NCBI GenBank assembly: GCA_036971475.1
Contig: JBAIZL010000001.1
Coordinates: 286,342,925 to 286,406,924 of the forward strand
Source: Prosapia bicincta
Lineage: Eukaryota > Arthropoda > Insecta > Hemiptera > Cercopidae
DNA length: 64,000 nucleotides
Direction: 5' to 3'
Under the pieces are notes generated by a model. That model saw only the letters and a list, made by a program, of their open reading frames with translations. It was not told where the DNA came from and made no database searches. Positions 12,036 through 23,509 of the stretch are shown in pieces. Position 1 is the stretch's first letter. The number at the start of each line of letters is the position of its first letter. The translations under genes and the position numbers were made by a program.

Positions 12036-15000
12036 TTAATTATCTGCATTTATTTTGCCATTGTATTTATATATACACAAGGCGGTGTAACTGTATGGTC
12101 AATAAATTAATTATTATAAACATTACCTTTTGCTGGCGCTAAGCAATATCATGATATGTACACAACGGTATTTTACTATTCAACTAGCTTCCATACATAA
12201 ATACATCTCTTAAATTCGTAATTTGTTATAGAAAACTAAATATTTCCATTAAATACGTCCGAGCAATATACCTTTAAACAACTAAACACAGGAGTAAATA
12301 ATAATTGCAATCTGTTTATACAGATCCAAATTATAATTAATCCTTTAATCCAGTATTAGTTATAATGATGGTCTATTGCAATGCAATATAACCGATTACT
12401 AATCACTAGAGATGGGGCAATCAAAACAGATTCTGTCCTGTTTATGTTAAATGACTTTACACTAGGCTTCCGTAAATGAACCGAAATTGATAGTTAACTC
12501 TTTGATTATTTACTTTTTATTTACAGTCATATAGGCATACATATGATTGTTTTTTATTCGAATTTTGAAATATATATAAAGGTTTTTCTATAAGTTTTCT
12601 TGAGTAGTTTAATACGTTTGTTAAACGTTTTATTTAAAACATATTTAAGCAGATTGTCTTTTATAAAATCACTTTTACATAACTTTTTATAATACTAGTA
12701 ACTCTTATCGACCAAGTAAGGCTTATGGTCTTTGAAAATATATTACTAATAAATTGTACTCAGTGTAAATAAGTATGATGAGCTGGTAATTATTTATTTA
12801 TTTATATTTTTTTAAAACAACTGTTTTCTTTAAACGGTTTTTGTAACATACCTCATATAGTTTTGAATAAATATATTTGAATTTTATAAGACAATTGTTG
12901 CTTTAAATCCACCTGGTAACTATGTTTTTTACCTACAAGATAGCACTCAAGTCACTAATTTAATTGGCGAAATGTTACTTTAAAAGATTTGAATGAGCTT
13001 TTGTTTAAATGCCTACCAATTGATTGAATGTTTCTACAATTTTTGTTTTCTTTTACCACGCCCCTTCATTAAACGTTATATTTAGCAAAATTCATCAAAA
13101 AAATGAATGAATTAATTCAAAATAAACGGAACTCGTCTCTATTCTGTACTCGATACGGTCCACTGTAAGTCTCGTAACCCGTGATTAATTTAACAGACGT
13201 GATGACTGTTCTCCGTTTAATGTTAACTTATATCTATTGGTGGCACGAAAAATCCGTACAGCGAAGTATACGTACAATAGCAATTGACGGAGGTAAGTGG
13301 TAAATTTGATAAGCGAAAAAAGCGTACAAACAAGACTCCAGTTGTCACCCCTGGTCATCTACCCCTAAACTATTTCCTATCAACTTTCAAAGTTTTAGGT
13401 TTTCAAAAACTCCGATTTCATTAGAGCAAAGCAATCAGATGGTAATATTAAATTAAATGATTAAGTTGTAATATAGATTAACATTAAAAATATCCTGTAA
13501 AAACTTTAAAAAATTAAAAATATAAAACACAAAAGCATGACGAGACTACAGGCGGATTTTCAACTTGCCAAAAAGATAGCGAAACATATCTCTATTATTT
13601 TGCCAGTCCAGAGCCTGGAAAAATGTGATGGAAATCAGGTTTAATAGATAAAGTTCCAGATAAAAGGTTACAAGTAGTTATTATTAGTTTAATCAGTTTA
13701 ATTGATAAACGATATCCATTCCCGAGAAACTTGCGATATCTATGATTATCTAAGAGGTAAACTCATTTACGTATGTAGCTCAATGATTTTAAAAGATTCC
13801 TGTAAATGTAGGGCTAAACTTTGTATGCATTTTCGCCTGTCACAGTGTTATGACGTCATAGCTTACCCCCACCATCTGTCACAACTTGATTCTATAGGCA
13901 TCTTTCATAAGATTCCTGGTGTACGCATATTTCGTTGTAGACTATCTATCTCCTTTTAATAATTCTTTTTATTGTGTTGTTTAGTAAATAGTTTTTTTCT
14001 TACTCTTATAGTGACTTTGCTTCTATCATGAGATGAATATACACTGGACTTTAGGATTGCCTAAGGGGTAGGCTAGAATATTGATAATCACTAAAAAAGT
14101 AGGCTGACAAGGAATATTATGTAATTAATTACGAAAATGAATTTTCTTGAGATTTTGTTAAAACACAAAAAAGTAGGATTTTGAGAAACATGACTCAACA
14201 TTATTGGCATATAAACATAAAACAATTATTAAATAATTTATTTAATATAGCAAGTTGCAAATATCTTACGAGCGTGGAGGAAATTATTCAACAACTATAT
14301 TTATTAGTTATGCCGACGAATAATATAGCAACAAACATTTGTCTTAAGCATGTAGAACGTCCTAGAGCACACGGAGAAACTAATGAAACGTCTGCTGACA
14401 CCCTTAAATCTGAAAAGTGTTAGGAAACTAAACCTTAACAATATTGAGTCATTACACACTTAAACCAAATAAAATGTACTGTGTTGTAAGTGTTCTGTTA
14501 GGATACATTGTTACTATAAAAGATAATAAATGTCAACGATATGAGAGAAGTAAAGTATGTTACTATTATGGCATATAGTGTTTGTTAGGAAGTTATTATT
14601 ACAAACTGGACATGAGTATAAGAAGGAAACCAGTTAGTTTTTTTTTAAGCCGAAGGAATTCAATTTTGGAAAAGAAATAAAAGCTAAGGTGATCGTTAAG
14701 AAGGCGATTTTCGCCGACATTTAGGGAGGCATAAAGCAGTGAGTAAGACGGGGCATTAAGGGGCTTACCTTTACAACAGCCTTGTGTTATCCTGGCCGTA
14801 CTTAGCAGGTCGTTTTAAAGGTAGCAAAAATACACCATCACATATCACATTGTATTTCTGAGTTGCGTTCGTCATCATTAAAGACCTAAAGACCTTATAT
14901 TAATGACCTTAATAATATATTAGACCTTTATTTCTATGTTACTCATAAGGTAATTTTTAACCTGGAATGAAATTTACCCAAAACTCACAGAAAATGTTTT

Positions 15001-15730
15001 CATTATCTATAATAATTTATTATAAAAAGCATTTTTTTTTTTTTATTTGAACTATAAATACAACGCTATATAGTTTGTGAAATATCATGAGACTAGTTCG
15101 TCTGTGTTTACATTTTGTCAGCACGAAATAATATTAATTTTGATAAATGAAAAATGTAGTGTATTCTGGTTTTTAGGGGAAAACGTTTTTTGTTGTATTT
15201 ATTAAAACAAATTTAAAAGGAGAATGACTGCACCTCAGCCGAAGAAAAAGAGATTGTAGTCTCTTCACATCGATACTCTAGAAGCTGTTAGGTCTGGCAA
15301 AAAGATGTCATTGTTTTAATGGTGTAAAGAATAAGTACTCTTCACTGATGTATTCTAGAAGCTTTTATATCTTACCTAACGATTTCATAGCTTTAACAGA
15401 ATAAGCGGTTGTCGCTCTCTTGTCTCTTGTCCACTCCCTAGAACTCCATCTAGCCTGCCTCATCGTTCTTCATAAAATAATCCATAAGAGGGTGTAACTA
15501 GAAATTAGAACGGTGAGTCGATTGTTTGATCGAAAATAATTGCGTGAATTTGTATACAAATTTCTGGTCGGCAAAAGTGGCTACTATGTAGTCAAGCAAC
15601 AAAAGTTGTATTACTTCCAACAAATTTTAATTGTTAAATTACTTTAATTACCTCACAATTTCCTGATATATATCTTGTACAAATTTCCAATCGTTTTTAT
15701 TAATCCAATTAGGTTCACATATATTTATTT
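12036..15730. other. AT-rich stretch, no gene seen
   Basis: Several short frames (for example 13702-13959 and 14181-14423) show no recognisable motif and sit in low-complexity AT-rich DNA. A possible decayed repeat lies around 14640-14850, where base composition is more even. No RNA gene was recognised. Confidence 0.4.
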
Positions 15731-15734
15731 TAAC

Positions 15735-15905
15735 CTATGTCGGATGCTAATAAAGTTTTTTCAAATATTTACTCAATAATTAAATTATAAAAATTTGAAG
15801 GTCTATGCGGATTCGAATTATGACTCTTTTTGTTCAAAGTCTAGCGCGCTTGGTACTAAACTAAATGTCCAATGCCAAGAAATAAATTTCTCAAAAACAT
15901 ATGAT
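15735..15905 (-). mobile_element. tRNA-derived SINE fragment
   Basis: On the minus strand the sequence reads GTTTAGTACCAAGCGCGCTA (A-box-like) and then AATTCGAATCC (B box), as in a tRNA-derived head. It is followed by a tail containing ATTGAGTAAATATTTGAAAAA-like sequence. The same head-plus-tail arrangement appears on the plus strand at about 40010-40140, so this is a dispersed family rather than a tRNA gene. No clean cloverleaf or terminator was found. Confidence 0.5.
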
Positions 15906-16040
15906 TTTTCTCCTCATCTGGTTGTCGTCGAAGCCCTTATTGTACAGCCTTAAACTGTTGCCATGGTTACCACAATATATCATAAATAGTACTGTAATAT
16001 TAAAAGTGTATGAAACGAATAAAATAAACAAACTGGAAAT
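15905..16040. repeat. Dispersed repeat, copy 1 (second copy at 63815-63960)
   Basis: The segment from about ATATGATTTTTCTCCTCATC to AATAAACAAACTGG matches 63815-63960 over its whole length, with many substitutions but the same order of landmarks (CATCTGG, GTCGAA, CCATGGT, CATAAAT, AAACTGG). It is probably a piece of an unidentified mobile element. Confidence 0.5.
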
Positions 16041-16391
16041 AAGCAAACAATGATACATTTTTTCTTTCTTAACCTCTGTAGGAATTTACTTTAAACAACA
16101 ATTTTTATATCACTTATTTTATATTAAATTTTATAATGTTTAACAAGGATAGGAATATATTAAATAGAATTACATAGCATTTTAATATTTGGACAAATCC
16201 TAATATTACGAAGTAAATACAACAATAGATTCAAAGCACACAATCCGCTTGGAGGGAGAGATTAGTGTATTGTGGTATCAGCCTTAATGTAAATTTAATC
16301 AACTGTATGATTATAGCATGCATCTCCTGGTTCCCCGAAGGCTATCTTGACCTTCAAACTAAAACAGTGACACGTTGGTACAATAATATAG

Positions 16392-16487
<96 letters not shown>
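16392..16487. repeat. Compound (AC)n(AT)n microsatellite
   Basis: About 48 bp of AC dinucleotides pass directly into about 48 bp of AT dinucleotides. Confidence 0.95.
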
Positions 16488-16490
<3 letters not shown>

Positions 16491-16569
16491 TCAAAGAGGT
16501 TTTCCTGTTAGAATTATTTTCAAGATTAAATAATATACACTAATTACTGGAATAATTGATTGAAAAATA

Positions 16570-16617
16570 CACTCAAAGCTTTTCGTTGGTTGACATTACC
16601 AACATCCTCAGGAATTA
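16570..16617 (-). ncRNA. Hammerhead-ribozyme-like motif, minus-strand copy
   Basis: Minus-strand reading: ATTC, CTGAGGA, T, GTTGGT with ACCAAC, GAAA, AAGCTT palindrome, T, GAGT. Stem I pairs C-G, U-A, U-G, A-U. The core matches CUGANGA with G at the variable position. Confidence 0.55.
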
Positions 16618-16697
16618 CTAAGAATGACAAAAGAACTGTCTAACAAATATGAAGCTTCATATTTGTTAGGCAGTTCTTTTATCATTCTTAGTATTGT

Positions 16698-16745
16698 AAC
16701 TCCTGAGGATGTTGGTAATGTCAACCAACGAAAAGCTTTGAGTGT
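16698..16745 (+). ncRNA. Hammerhead-ribozyme-like motif, plus-strand copy
   Basis: CTGAGGA at 16703-16709, extra T 16710, stem II GTTGGT 16711-16716 with ACCAAC 16724-16729, GAAA 16730-16733, palindrome AAGCTT 16733-16738, cleavage-position T 16739, then GAGT. The 5' arm ACTC pairs fully with GAGT. Other copies have ATTC with GAAT, so the third pair changed from U-A to C-G while pairing was kept. Confidence 0.6.
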
Positions 16746-16790
16746 ATTATTCAATAATAAATTCCTGTAATTAGTGTATATTATTTAATC

Positions 16791-16794
<4 letters not shown>

Positions 16795-16863
<69 letters not shown>
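16795..16863. repeat. (AT)n microsatellite
   Basis: About 70 bp of AT dinucleotides adjoining the PLE palindrome. Confidence 0.95.
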
Positions 16864-16867
<4 letters not shown>

Positions 16868-16868
<1 letters not shown>

Positions 16869-16891
16869 AATGTATGAAAATCAACCTTAGC

Positions 16892-16942
<51 letters not shown>

Positions 16943-16968
16943 TATTCGCCTGTTATCTGAGAGTGAGG
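16868..16968 (+). repeat. Direct repeat with (GA)n core, copy 1
   Basis: The segment TATGAAAATCAACCTTAGC, a (GA)n run (16896-16938), and then TTATTCGCCTGTTATCTGAG recurs at 17390-17495. One inverted copy lies at 20290-20385. The two direct copies bracket the outer 420 bp of the foldback left arm. Confidence 0.75.
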
Positions 16969-16969
16969 T

Positions 16970-17413
16970 CTCTGTCGTTTTTGTTTTTTAAAAAGAACGT
17001 ATTAACATTGTTTATAGCAGTTTTTACATTATAAAAAACACAAATGGGAATAGAGACTACTAAAACGTAAACTGTTTTAGTAATTGATGTAAAAATATAT
17101 TTTTGTTTATTTTTATATGTTACAGGTATTTATTTTCAAACGGACCGCATCCCAGTCATCGTCTGCTTCTAACAGACTATCCCTTGACCTTTCCATGTTT
17201 TGTAATGTTTTCATGAAACGTATGATAATCAAATGCCCTTAATATAATTAAACCAGCGGTTGTCCAGGAATAAAATGAGATTTGTAAAAGCCTGGATGAA
17301 GTTTGTGTCCATTTGGTTTTTTCTTCAAGAGCAATGACTCAGAAAAGAAAAGACACCTGGATGCTTTGTACAAACATGTTCATTGGTGTATGAAAAATCA
17401 CCCTTAGCTGAGT

Positions 17414-17447
<34 letters not shown>

Positions 17448-18320
17448 GAGAGAGGAGAGAGACTGTTATTTGCCTGTTATCTGAGAGTGGGGTATTTTTT
17501 TTAACGGGTTCGGATAGTTTTAAAAGACTTTAATCATATTAATATTCCTAATAATATCAAAATTGTTTTTTCTAAAATTTTTCTGACTCGAAACAGAAAC
17601 TTCGCAGTGAATAGAAACAAATCCAATCAACTAAATAACGGGTACTATACTTATCTAATTGTGGGTACAAGTCATTTTTAAAAACGCTATCGTGATTATT
17701 TGTGTAAGACACGGTTGAGTTCAGAGTAACCCTTAGCGTTTCTGTAACAAGAGACCAATTCGGTAACCAATCTTAAGGTTGTTTTAGCTCCTCGTTTGGC
17801 ACTTACGAATCTGATTTTGCTTCATTTGGACCATATATTAGTTGGCTTCCTGATATAACTTAACCCGTCCGTTTCTTCTTCCATCTCGCGACTCTATGTG
17901 ACTGAAGCTCCCGCACATGTAGTTCTATAAGTTTAAATACTACTTAACTTGAGCAGAAGTGCTGATCAATAGCATCCGCTTCATAAAATCCTTCACTGCT
18001 TTGCATTTTGTTTAAAGTCAACAGACATTACATGTTGCGATAAACGTTCAACGCATACATAGAAACTTGCATCGACCTAACTACTAACTACTTTGCACCA
18101 TTAATTATGTTTATACTTTCGTTTCTTCTAAAAGCTTGTTTATCTTTTCTTAGGAACCCTCCCATTGTTTATATTTGAGTTTAGAACTTTAATTATATTT
18201 TATTACACTATGCTCTCTAATCTTGACATGATAATATTGTAATTATAGTTTGCGTAAAAACATCAAAAGTTAACAAAAACCTCAATAATTTCAGCGCTAT
18301 ATTATTTAATGAAAATTATA
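16970..18320 (+). repeat. Left arm of large foldback
   Basis: This arm begins at CTCTGTCG (16970) and its reverse complement is found at 19180-20822. Matching landmarks include the blocks at about 17107-17395, 17700-17900, 17985-18010 and 18120-18180. Matches are long and near-identical in the outer 400 bp and more diverged inward. It contains a second copy of the GA-rich direct repeat at 17390-17495. No protein was recognised in it. Confidence 0.8.
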
Positions 18321-19179
18321 TTACACTAAAATAACCGTTTGAATCCTTTGACGTCCAAAGATATCACTACGCGCGCGCGAGCGTGTGTGTGTGTGTGTGT
18401 GTGTGTGTCTGAGCGCTACGCGTGTGTAACCGTGGGGTACACTGGGGCTACAATTCTTGCACGCCCTCAGAATACAGTTTATTTCGTGTAGAGCCACAAG
18501 TTTTTTGTAGTATTGTAGAACGCTTCAGAGAAGTATGATGCTTCAAGCAACCTAAGTTAGTGGGCAATGTGGATAGACATATATGCAGAGGATGATCTCC
18601 GTCAAGAAGATAGGTCCGTTTGCATTACGTTTCAAGAGTGCTTGGTTGGAGCACAAAATACAAGCCGGAGGGAAAATATTGTCTCCAGGGTAACATTCCA
18701 TAACGGTCGCGATAAGGAAATAAATAGACCTTCAATACATATCTAAACTACTTATGGGCTCATTCATGATGCCCTTTGTTATGTCTTAGTAAGTACGATT
18801 TCTATTTTCAAAAATATTGGACGTACATATTTGAAAATTATATCCAGGGACATTTTGTCTGTAAATAATAAATTTTGGCAAATATGTTCACCACATACCA
18901 CATAATTAAAAGCAACCATAAAGGAATTAAACGATATTGTGAGGTTGAAGCAATGACAGAATGACTTTAGCTAGAACTGAGAATGCCCTTTCTTCAATGT
19001 ATGCAGAATATTTCTTCAATTAAATGTTGTGTTGATAGTTATGTTGTTTAAACAATCTTTTAACGTGTGAATTTGAAAAGTCTACAGAAGTGAATTATTA
19101 GAAAAACTTGAAATAATAGTAATATTATGAATTTTTAAATACAGAAAAAACACGTAGATTATTTAAGAATAGGCAAGAT
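18321..19179. other. Spacer of the large foldback
   Basis: About 860 bp separate the two arms. The left part holds an alternating purine-pyrimidine run (about 18370-18410: CG dinucleotides, then GT dinucleotides). The middle, about 18480-18720, is of even base composition but shows no long open frame. No transposase motif was recognised. Confidence 0.6.
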
Positions 19180-20822
19180 TTTATAATTCACATAGCGCTG
19201 AAATTATTGAAATGTTTGTTACCTTTTGATGTTTTGAGGCAAAGATATAATTACAATATTATCATGTCTAACACTGAAGATTAGACAACATAGTGTAATA
19301 AAAATAAGTTAAGTTCTAAACACAAATATAAACAATGGGAGGGTTCCTAAGAAAAGATAAACAAGCTTTTAAAAGAGACGAAAGTATAAATAAAATTATT
19401 GGTGCAAAGTAGTTAGTAGTTAGGTCGATACAAGTTTCTGTGTTTGCGTTGAACTTTAATCGCAACCTGTAATGAATGTTGATTTTAAACAAAATGCAAA
19501 GCAGTGAAGGATTTTTTGAAGCGAATTTTGATCAGAACTCCTGCTTAAGTTAAGTGAGCTTCAGTTATGTGAAACCGCGAGGTTGAAGAAGAAAAGAACA
19601 GGTTAAGGTGGCTCAAGAAGTCATATTATAAATTCCACAAATCTATTGATCAGCAGATTTGCTCTAGTGGAGTAGTATTACAACTTGTAGAATTACATTG
19701 TCGGGAGGGTCAAAAATGTAGAACGGGGAGATGGAATAAGAGACGGCCGCTATTTGTGGCTCAAGAGGTCTCATAATATATGCCACAAATTTATTGATTT
19801 TCAAACCATAGTACTGATCTGCAACCGGTGTAGTAGTTTTGGAACTTGTAGATCTAAATGGATTAGAGGTTCAGTCATCTAGAACCGCGAGATGGAAGAA
19901 GAAACGGACGGGTTAAGTTAGCTCAGGAAGCCACGTTAAGTTAGCTTAATAAGATCCAAATGAAGCAAAACAGATCCGTAAAAGCCAAACGAGGAGCTAA
20001 AACAACCTTAAGATTGGTTACTGAATTGCTCTATTGTTACAGAAATTCTAAGGGTCACTCTGAACTCAAGCAGGTCTTACACAAATAATCACGATTGCGT
20101 TTTTTAAAATGACTTGTACCCACAATAAGTGTAGTACCCGTTATTGATTGGATTTTTAGTTGATTGGATTTTTTTCTATTTACTGCCGAGTTTCTGTTTC
20201 TCCTCAGACAAATTTTAGAAATAACAATTTTTATATTATTAGGAATATTAATTATGATTAAATTCTTTTAAAACCCTCCGAAACTGTTTGCAAAAAATAC
20301 TTCACTCTCAGATAACAGGCGAATAACAGTCTCTCTCCTCTCTCTCTCTCTCTCTCACTCAGCTAAGGGTGATTTTTCATACACCAATGAACATGTTTGT
20401 ACAAAGCATCCAGGTGTCTTTTCTTTTCTGAGTGATTGCTCTTGAAGAAAAAACCAAATGGACACAAACTTCATCCAGACTTTTACAAATCTCATTTTAT
20501 TCCTGGACAACCGCTGGTTTAATTATATTAAGGGCATTTGATTGTCATACGTTTCATGAAAACATTACAAAACATGGAAAGGTCAAGGGATAGTCTGTTA
20601 GAAGCAGACGATGACTGGGGTGCATGTCCGTTTGAAAAAAAATACCTGTAACATATAAAAATAAACAAACATATATTTTTACATCATTACTAGAACAGTT
20701 TACGTTTTAGTAAAAATATACCTAAGTCTCTATTCCCAATTGTGTTTTTTAGAATGTAAAAACTGCTATAAACAATGTTAATATGTTCTTTTTTTAAAAA
20801 AAAACGACAGAGTTGGCTCGTT
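19180..20822 (-). repeat. Right arm of large foldback
   Basis: Inverted partner of 16970-18320, ending in CGACAGAG at 20815-20822. It is about 290 bp longer than the left arm because of a degenerate internal duplication at about 19575-19860: the block TCCACAAATCTATTGAT with GTAGTAGTATTACAACTTGT recurs as GCCACAAATTTATTGAT with GTAGTAGTTTTGGAACTTGT. The GA-rich direct repeat is present once (inverted) at 20290-20385, against two copies on the left. Confidence 0.8.
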
Positions 20823-20829
20823 AAACTTT

Positions 20830-21640
20830 CATCAAACTAGAAAAGCTTGAAACTCAATATCCTCCAGTAATTCCTGTCAAAATCTACCCCTGATAACAGC
20901 TGAACTGTGATAGATTACCTCCTTCTACCGTCACAGCTGCTAATGTAAATTCAATCAGCTGTGAGATTAGAACAGCCGAAGGCAACTCCACATAAATGCA
21001 GGTTCTAACCTTTGATTCCTCGAATTACACCATTGTTTCATCTAACTTCAAACTAAATACAATTTCGTGTTTTTAAGCCTTTCATGTAAATGTAACATTT
21101 TTATGAACTACAGTAGAACATCAAAAATTCGTCAAATTCTGTAGTTTGTCACCGTTTTTCTTACAGTAATAACAAACATCGTCTGCGTTGTCACGTGGTA
21201 TAGGCGTTATCATAAATGAATTCGTTAGTAAAAAAGAAAATGACATACAATTTTAAAAATTAAAACGTAAATAGATTTTAATTCTGTATTTTTTTCTTGC
21301 TAGTGTTACTTTTTTACAAGTTACTGTAATATGTGTTTTCCTGTCTTATATGAAAATAGAGTAACATACTGTATTTGTAATTACGTACTATACTCCAGAC
21401 TGCTAATGTTTTTATATTGTTCTGCACTTATATTGTTGAGTTTACCACCGGCATAAATAGTGTAAGCACAACGTTAATTATATTACATGAATATTTACGT
21501 ATTTGTGTGCCATGTTCACCATAATTACACGTTAATTTCAAGACTTACGTAATTCGTCTTTTACTCGAATTCTGTATCCTTCGGTCCTGAAGGTGACGAA
21601 TTAGGGAGGTCCTACTCTACTATACCTACACATTTCATTA
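20830..21640. other. No gene seen
   Basis: Mixed-composition to AT-rich sequence with no recognised coding or repeat signal. Confidence 0.4.
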
Positions 21641-21644
21641 CCCT

Positions 21645-21790
21645 TTCTGCCTTTTCTAACATTAATACATTTTTAATACTGTCTGACAGTATTGAGTTTT
21701 GATAATGTAAATGTGTAGTTAAAGTTTTGATAGTAGAGGTAATACGAAACCGCGTCAACAAAGAAAACTTTTATTGTTAGTTAAAGACAT
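21645..21790. mobile_element. MITE-like inverted repeat, degenerate copy
   Basis: The left end CTGCCTTTTCTAACATTAA and the right end, which includes GAAACCGCGTCAACAAAG, match the two ends of the better preserved element at 27843-28018. Both copies have an AT-rich middle that includes AAAGTTTTGATAGTAG or its complement. Confidence 0.45.
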
Positions 21791-21799
21791 AAGAAATGT

Positions 21800-22590
21800 A
21801 TACCAATATTCGTAACAGTAATAAAATGGCTATAATTAGAATTACTATAATTGTTTATTATAAAAACTTTTGTATAACTAAAAATTATTGTTATTTTCAC
21901 ACCTAATAAAGCACATGATATTTTATAGCTAAATAATAAATGCAAAATGTATACCACTGAGAAAGCTTTATTCCTGTAAGCACAGTCTTAACGCGTCTCC
22001 AACTGTTCTAGATTTGTAAACGGAATTCACAGATTTTAGGAGGAAAATTATTCGTATTTTAAATACCCAATTATCAGACTAAACTTTAAACCAAGAATAT
22101 AGTTAGTTTGAATAGTAATTTTTTCAAATATGTAAATGTAAGCGTGATAGTTTTATCATCTGATTTAACACTTTTTTAGCAAAAATCTTTGTTGAAAACT
22201 TTATTAGTTTAAAACCACATAAATCAATAAATTTCATTCTCATATAAAGTGACACGACAATCTTTTCCTTTGAATTTATTTTAAAACAATCACTGTAAGC
22301 AACAATACAAGTAGTTTTAAACTTTATTTTTTTTTAAACTGTAGATAATGCGTTTTTAAATATAGTTATTAAAAATGTCATTATTTTCATAGAAAAAGTT
22401 GTTGGACGATTGACCACCGGTGCATTAAGAAAGATGCTACTGTTGCTTTCAAAGTATACAGAAGAGGAATTACACATCTGCCAAATAAATATTCTTTAAA
22501 TACGATATACTCTTCACCTTTTGAGTGCATATACTACAGACGTTACTGTATTCACTGTGAAACTATCTAAAATGTATCTTCTCTTTCTTA
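21800..22590. other. No gene seen
   Basis: AT-rich sequence without recognisable coding or structured repeat. Confidence 0.4.
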
Positions 22591-22599
22591 ACAGTCAAC

Positions 22600-22815
22600 A
22601 CTTCCAGCTTCGTCTCTTTATTTGAAGTGAACACTTTTATAACGACGCCTACAGAGACGTTTATTGGACGGATATAAACATACAACTTCGCGTTAGTATA
22701 ATTTCCGTCAGGTTAATAGTGTAAATTCCTTCTGGTTACGAAATGAGACATCTCAAAGTCACTTAAATTTTAAAATATTATTTCATACATCAGCTGATTT
22801 TATGTTTAACGTTAT
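22600..22815. repeat. Dispersed repeat with ATCAGCTGAT, copy 1
   Basis: This segment matches the reverse complement of 26760-26950 along about 200 bp. Shared landmarks in order are TTTGAAGTGAA, CGACGCCTA, TTGGAC, AACATACAA, TTTCCG, CAGGTTA, the palindrome-containing CATCAGCTGATTTTATG and AACAACTG. The palindrome also occurs alone at 49191-49206. It is MITE-like or SINE-like; no terminal repeats were defined. Confidence 0.5.
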
Positions 22816-23339
22816 ACTGTGAAACAACTGAGTGCATACGTATTATGCGGATGCCATTAATATAGGTACGTAGTAATGTATAAAATTACAACCAAATCTA
22901 ACCTAACTGAATAATTCATAGATATATTTTAATGTAGGTATATAGTAATGCTGTATAAAATTACAACTAAATGTATCCTAACTTGATGCTTTATAGGTAT
23001 ATTCATGTCTAGACATAGTGCAGTGCGCTGTTGCAAATGCGCACCTAACATAACCTAACTTTAGCGTGTTTTCCTCAGTTAATTTGAGTGTTGGTTCAAG
23101 TTAATTTATTTGAATTTATTTACCTATGAAGCTTCCAGTCAAGATAGAGTTGGTTATAATTGTATACAACATTACTACGTACCTATATTAATATTAATAC
23201 CCTTATAATAAGTAAGTAGGCCTACCAGAAACTGTTTTAGCACGAAGGTTATGTTACAATATTTATGGAACATTGTTAGGAAAAAAGTTATTATTAAATA
23301 GTTATGATCACCTGTTAGACTGTATAATAATATACTATC

Positions 23340-23500
23340 TAGAGCACAAGAATATAAAAAAATGTGTATTCTTGTGTATTATTGAAGAAATAAGAGAAAA
23401 TAAAAGTAGGCCTAGAAGAATAATTTATTGAAATGTATAATTCAATAAATTATTCTCGTATTTGTATTTTCTCTTATTTTTTCATTAATATAGAAGAATA
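23340..23500. repeat. Nested AT-rich inverted repeats
   Basis: GAATAATTTATTGAA and its exact inverse lie 7 bp apart (about 23418-23457), nested inside a second inverted pair made of AATAAGAGAAAATA and TATTTTCTCTTATT. To the left, AAGAATATAAAAAAATGTGTATTCTT forms a smaller hairpin. Confidence 0.7.
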
Positions 23501-23509
23501 AATATTTTA

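Larger units (their letters stand above)
16522..16790. mobile_element. PLE terminal palindrome with two hammerhead motifs
   Basis: The left arm (about 16522-16653) and right arm (about 16654-16790) are near-perfect inverted copies, meeting at the sequence GAAGCTTC. Each arm carries the PLE tail motif with CTGAGGA, a GTTGGT/ACCAAC stem and GAAAAGCTTTGAG. (AT)n tracts lie outside both arms (16440-16487 and 16795-16863). The arrangement is that of two PLE ends joined in opposite orientation without any coding sequence between them. PLEs are known to form inverted terminal structures; this is an extreme internally deleted form. Confidence 0.7.

Noticed and set aside
15735..15905. Functional tRNA gene
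   Set aside because: A and B boxes are present but acceptor and anticodon stems do not form. The tail is shared with another copy, as in SINEs.
23041..23065. Telomeric TTAGG-type repeats (scattered AACCTAAC pieces)
   Set aside because: Only isolated units occur, without a tandem run.
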